Positions 63,222 to 64,000 of a DNA stretch of 64,000 nucleotides are shown one piece after another. Under the pieces are notes generated by a model. That model worked only from the letters and a program-made list of their open reading frames with translations, had not been told where the DNA came from and searched no databases. The position numbers were made by a program, and so were the translations under genes. The DNA comes from Shewanella chilikensis (lineage in GTDB: Bacteria > Pseudomonadota > Gammaproteobacteria > Enterobacterales > Shewanellaceae), in the NCBI RefSeq assembly GCF_002836945.1, contig NZ_NIJM01000003.1:62001-126000 (forward strand), written 5' to 3'. How positions within the stretch are numbered: the first letter of the stretch is position 1; every line of letters starts with the position of its first letter.

Positions 63222-64000
63222 GATATTGGCAATCATGCTCAAGGAGCTCAGGCAGCTGTCGCGGGATAGGATGACCTTCGGCATGATAGTGATGATCCCT
63301 CTGGTGCAGTTGCTGCTGTTCGGCTACGCCATCAATACCGATGCCAGGCATCTGCCCGCCGGATTGGTGGATATGTCGGCCAGCAGCTACAGCCGGGCCT
63401 TGGTGCAGGCGGTAAAGGCCACCCAGGTAGTGGACTTCAAGGCAAAATACGCCTCTATCGAACAGGCCGAGGCGGCCATCACCTCGGGGGAAGTGCGCGC
63501 CGTGCTCTATTTGCCGGCAGATCTCAATGCCCGGCTGGTGACTCATCCAGCCTTCGACCGTCGTCAAAGCGACAGCCAGCTTACCCGGCCCGTGGCCCAG
63601 TGGCTGGTGGATGGCTCGGATACGGTTATCGCCGCCGCGATTCGTAGCCTGAGAAGCATGTCGCTGGATGAAGTGGCCGGTTTCAGCAGCCAAAACCGGG
63701 TGCCAAGCTTTGAGGTGGTGCAGTATTTCAACCCGGAGCAGCGCACTGTGGTTAACATAGTGCCCGGCTTGCTGGCGGTGATTTTGACCATGACAATGAT
63801 CATGTTCACCTCTGCCGCCATTGTCAGGGAAAGAGAGCAGGGCAATATGGAGTTTTTGATCACCACCCCGGTCAAACCCATGGAGCTGATGGTGGGGAAA
63901 ATCATCCCCTATGTGCTGGTGGGGCTTATTCAGGTGAGTATTATCCTCAGCGTGGGCCACTTCCTGTTCGGTGTGCCTGTGCGCGGCGGTCTGGACAGCT
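63211..64000 (+). CDS. ABC-2 type permease (YbhS-like), 3' end cut by window
   Basis: The frame opens at ATG 63211 (GGAGG upstream) and runs off the window after 263 codons. The protein has an N-terminal helix (FGMIVMIPLVQLLLFGYAIN), a large periplasmic loop (about 45-175), and helices starting at TVVNIVPGLLAVILTMTMIMFTSAA. The conserved AIVREREQGNMEFLITTPVKPMELMVGKIIPY follows. It is the membrane part of the exporter encoded by the three upstream genes; a second permease may lie beyond the window. Confidence 0.9.
   Translation, partial: MWARILAIMLKELRQLSRDRMTFGMIVMIPLVQLLLFGYAINTDARHLPAGLVDMSASSYSRALVQAVKATQVVDFKAKYASIEQAEAAITSGEVRAVLYLPADLNARLVTHPAFDRRQSDSQLTRPVAQWLVDGSDTVIAAAIRSLRSMSLDEVAGFSSQNRVPSFEVVQYFNPEQRTVVNIVPGLLAVILTMTMIMFTSAAIVREREQGNMEFLITTPVKPMELMVGKIIPYVLVGLIQVSIILSVGHFLFGVPVRGGLDS

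Noticed and set aside
1..64000. tRNA, rRNA, CRISPR arrays, prophage
   Set aside because: No cloverleaf-like TTCGAA arms with acceptor ends, no regularly spaced repeats and no phage genes were seen in the gaps; a tRNAscan or CRISPR search was not possible.

Overview
The window reads as the chromosome of a Shewanella species, probably near the S. algae group. The evidence is gene content and order: metA followed by a seven-gene valine/branched-chain catabolic operon (thiolase, mmsA, acyl-CoA dehydrogenase, two crotonase-family genes, mmsB, SDR), cydABX beside purL-mltF-tadA, and a hydroxamate siderophore locus of the putrebactin/avaroferrin type with its own decarboxylase. The protein sequences are typical gammaproteobacterial ones. 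The species call is an inference from memory and no search was run. No rRNA, tRNA, CRISPR array or phage was seen.

Layout. 1-4.2 kb: MacB-type permease, then a two-gene membrane cassette (DUF2157/DUF4401 and GDYXXLXY). 4.4-11 kb: a secreted LTD/endonuclease/PKD nuclease, YfcH-like and FolX on the minus strand, an AI-2E-family permease, an RNA methyltransferase-like protein. 11.2-14.9 kb: a stand-alone structured leader with a 32-codon ORF, then a divergent esterase/TonB-receptor pair sharing a Fur-like box. 15-28 kb: tadA, mltF, purL, cydABX, a nucleotidyltransferase, ompW, an SDR. 28.3-38.2 kb: YbaY-like lipoprotein, metA, a MITE, and the valine-degradation operon. 38.5-47 kb: S9 peptidase, divergent cueR/copA, a small secreted protein, ybiT. 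47-60 kb: one long minus-strand siderophore operon. 60.3-64 kb: a second MITE, then a TetR-HlyD-ATPase-permease export operon cut by the window end.

How the genes work together. The siderophore operon is a complete circuit: a PLP decarboxylase makes the diamine, PubA-like hydroxylates it, PubB-like acylates it, PubC-like condenses and cyclises it, a TonB receptor and a FecBCDE-type importer bring the ferric complex back, and a FhuF-like protein reduces the iron. Nearly all junctions overlap by 1-11 bases, and a Fur-like box lies upstream of the first gene. The 11.6-14.8 kb pair looks like a second Fur-controlled iron module for an ester siderophore made elsewhere. Oxygen and metabolic control show as FNR/EtrA-like boxes before cydABX and ompW, a MerR-type promoter before copA, and a palindrome before the valine operon.

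The less ordinary items are several very small genes: 32 codons at 11396, 39 codons at 15755(-), 26 codons at 21893(-), cydX, and a 43-codon frame with one in-frame TGA at 47214(-). Others are two related MITEs with IS5-like ends, a hairpin that buries the metA ribosome binding site, and an SDR lacking its catalytic tyrosine.
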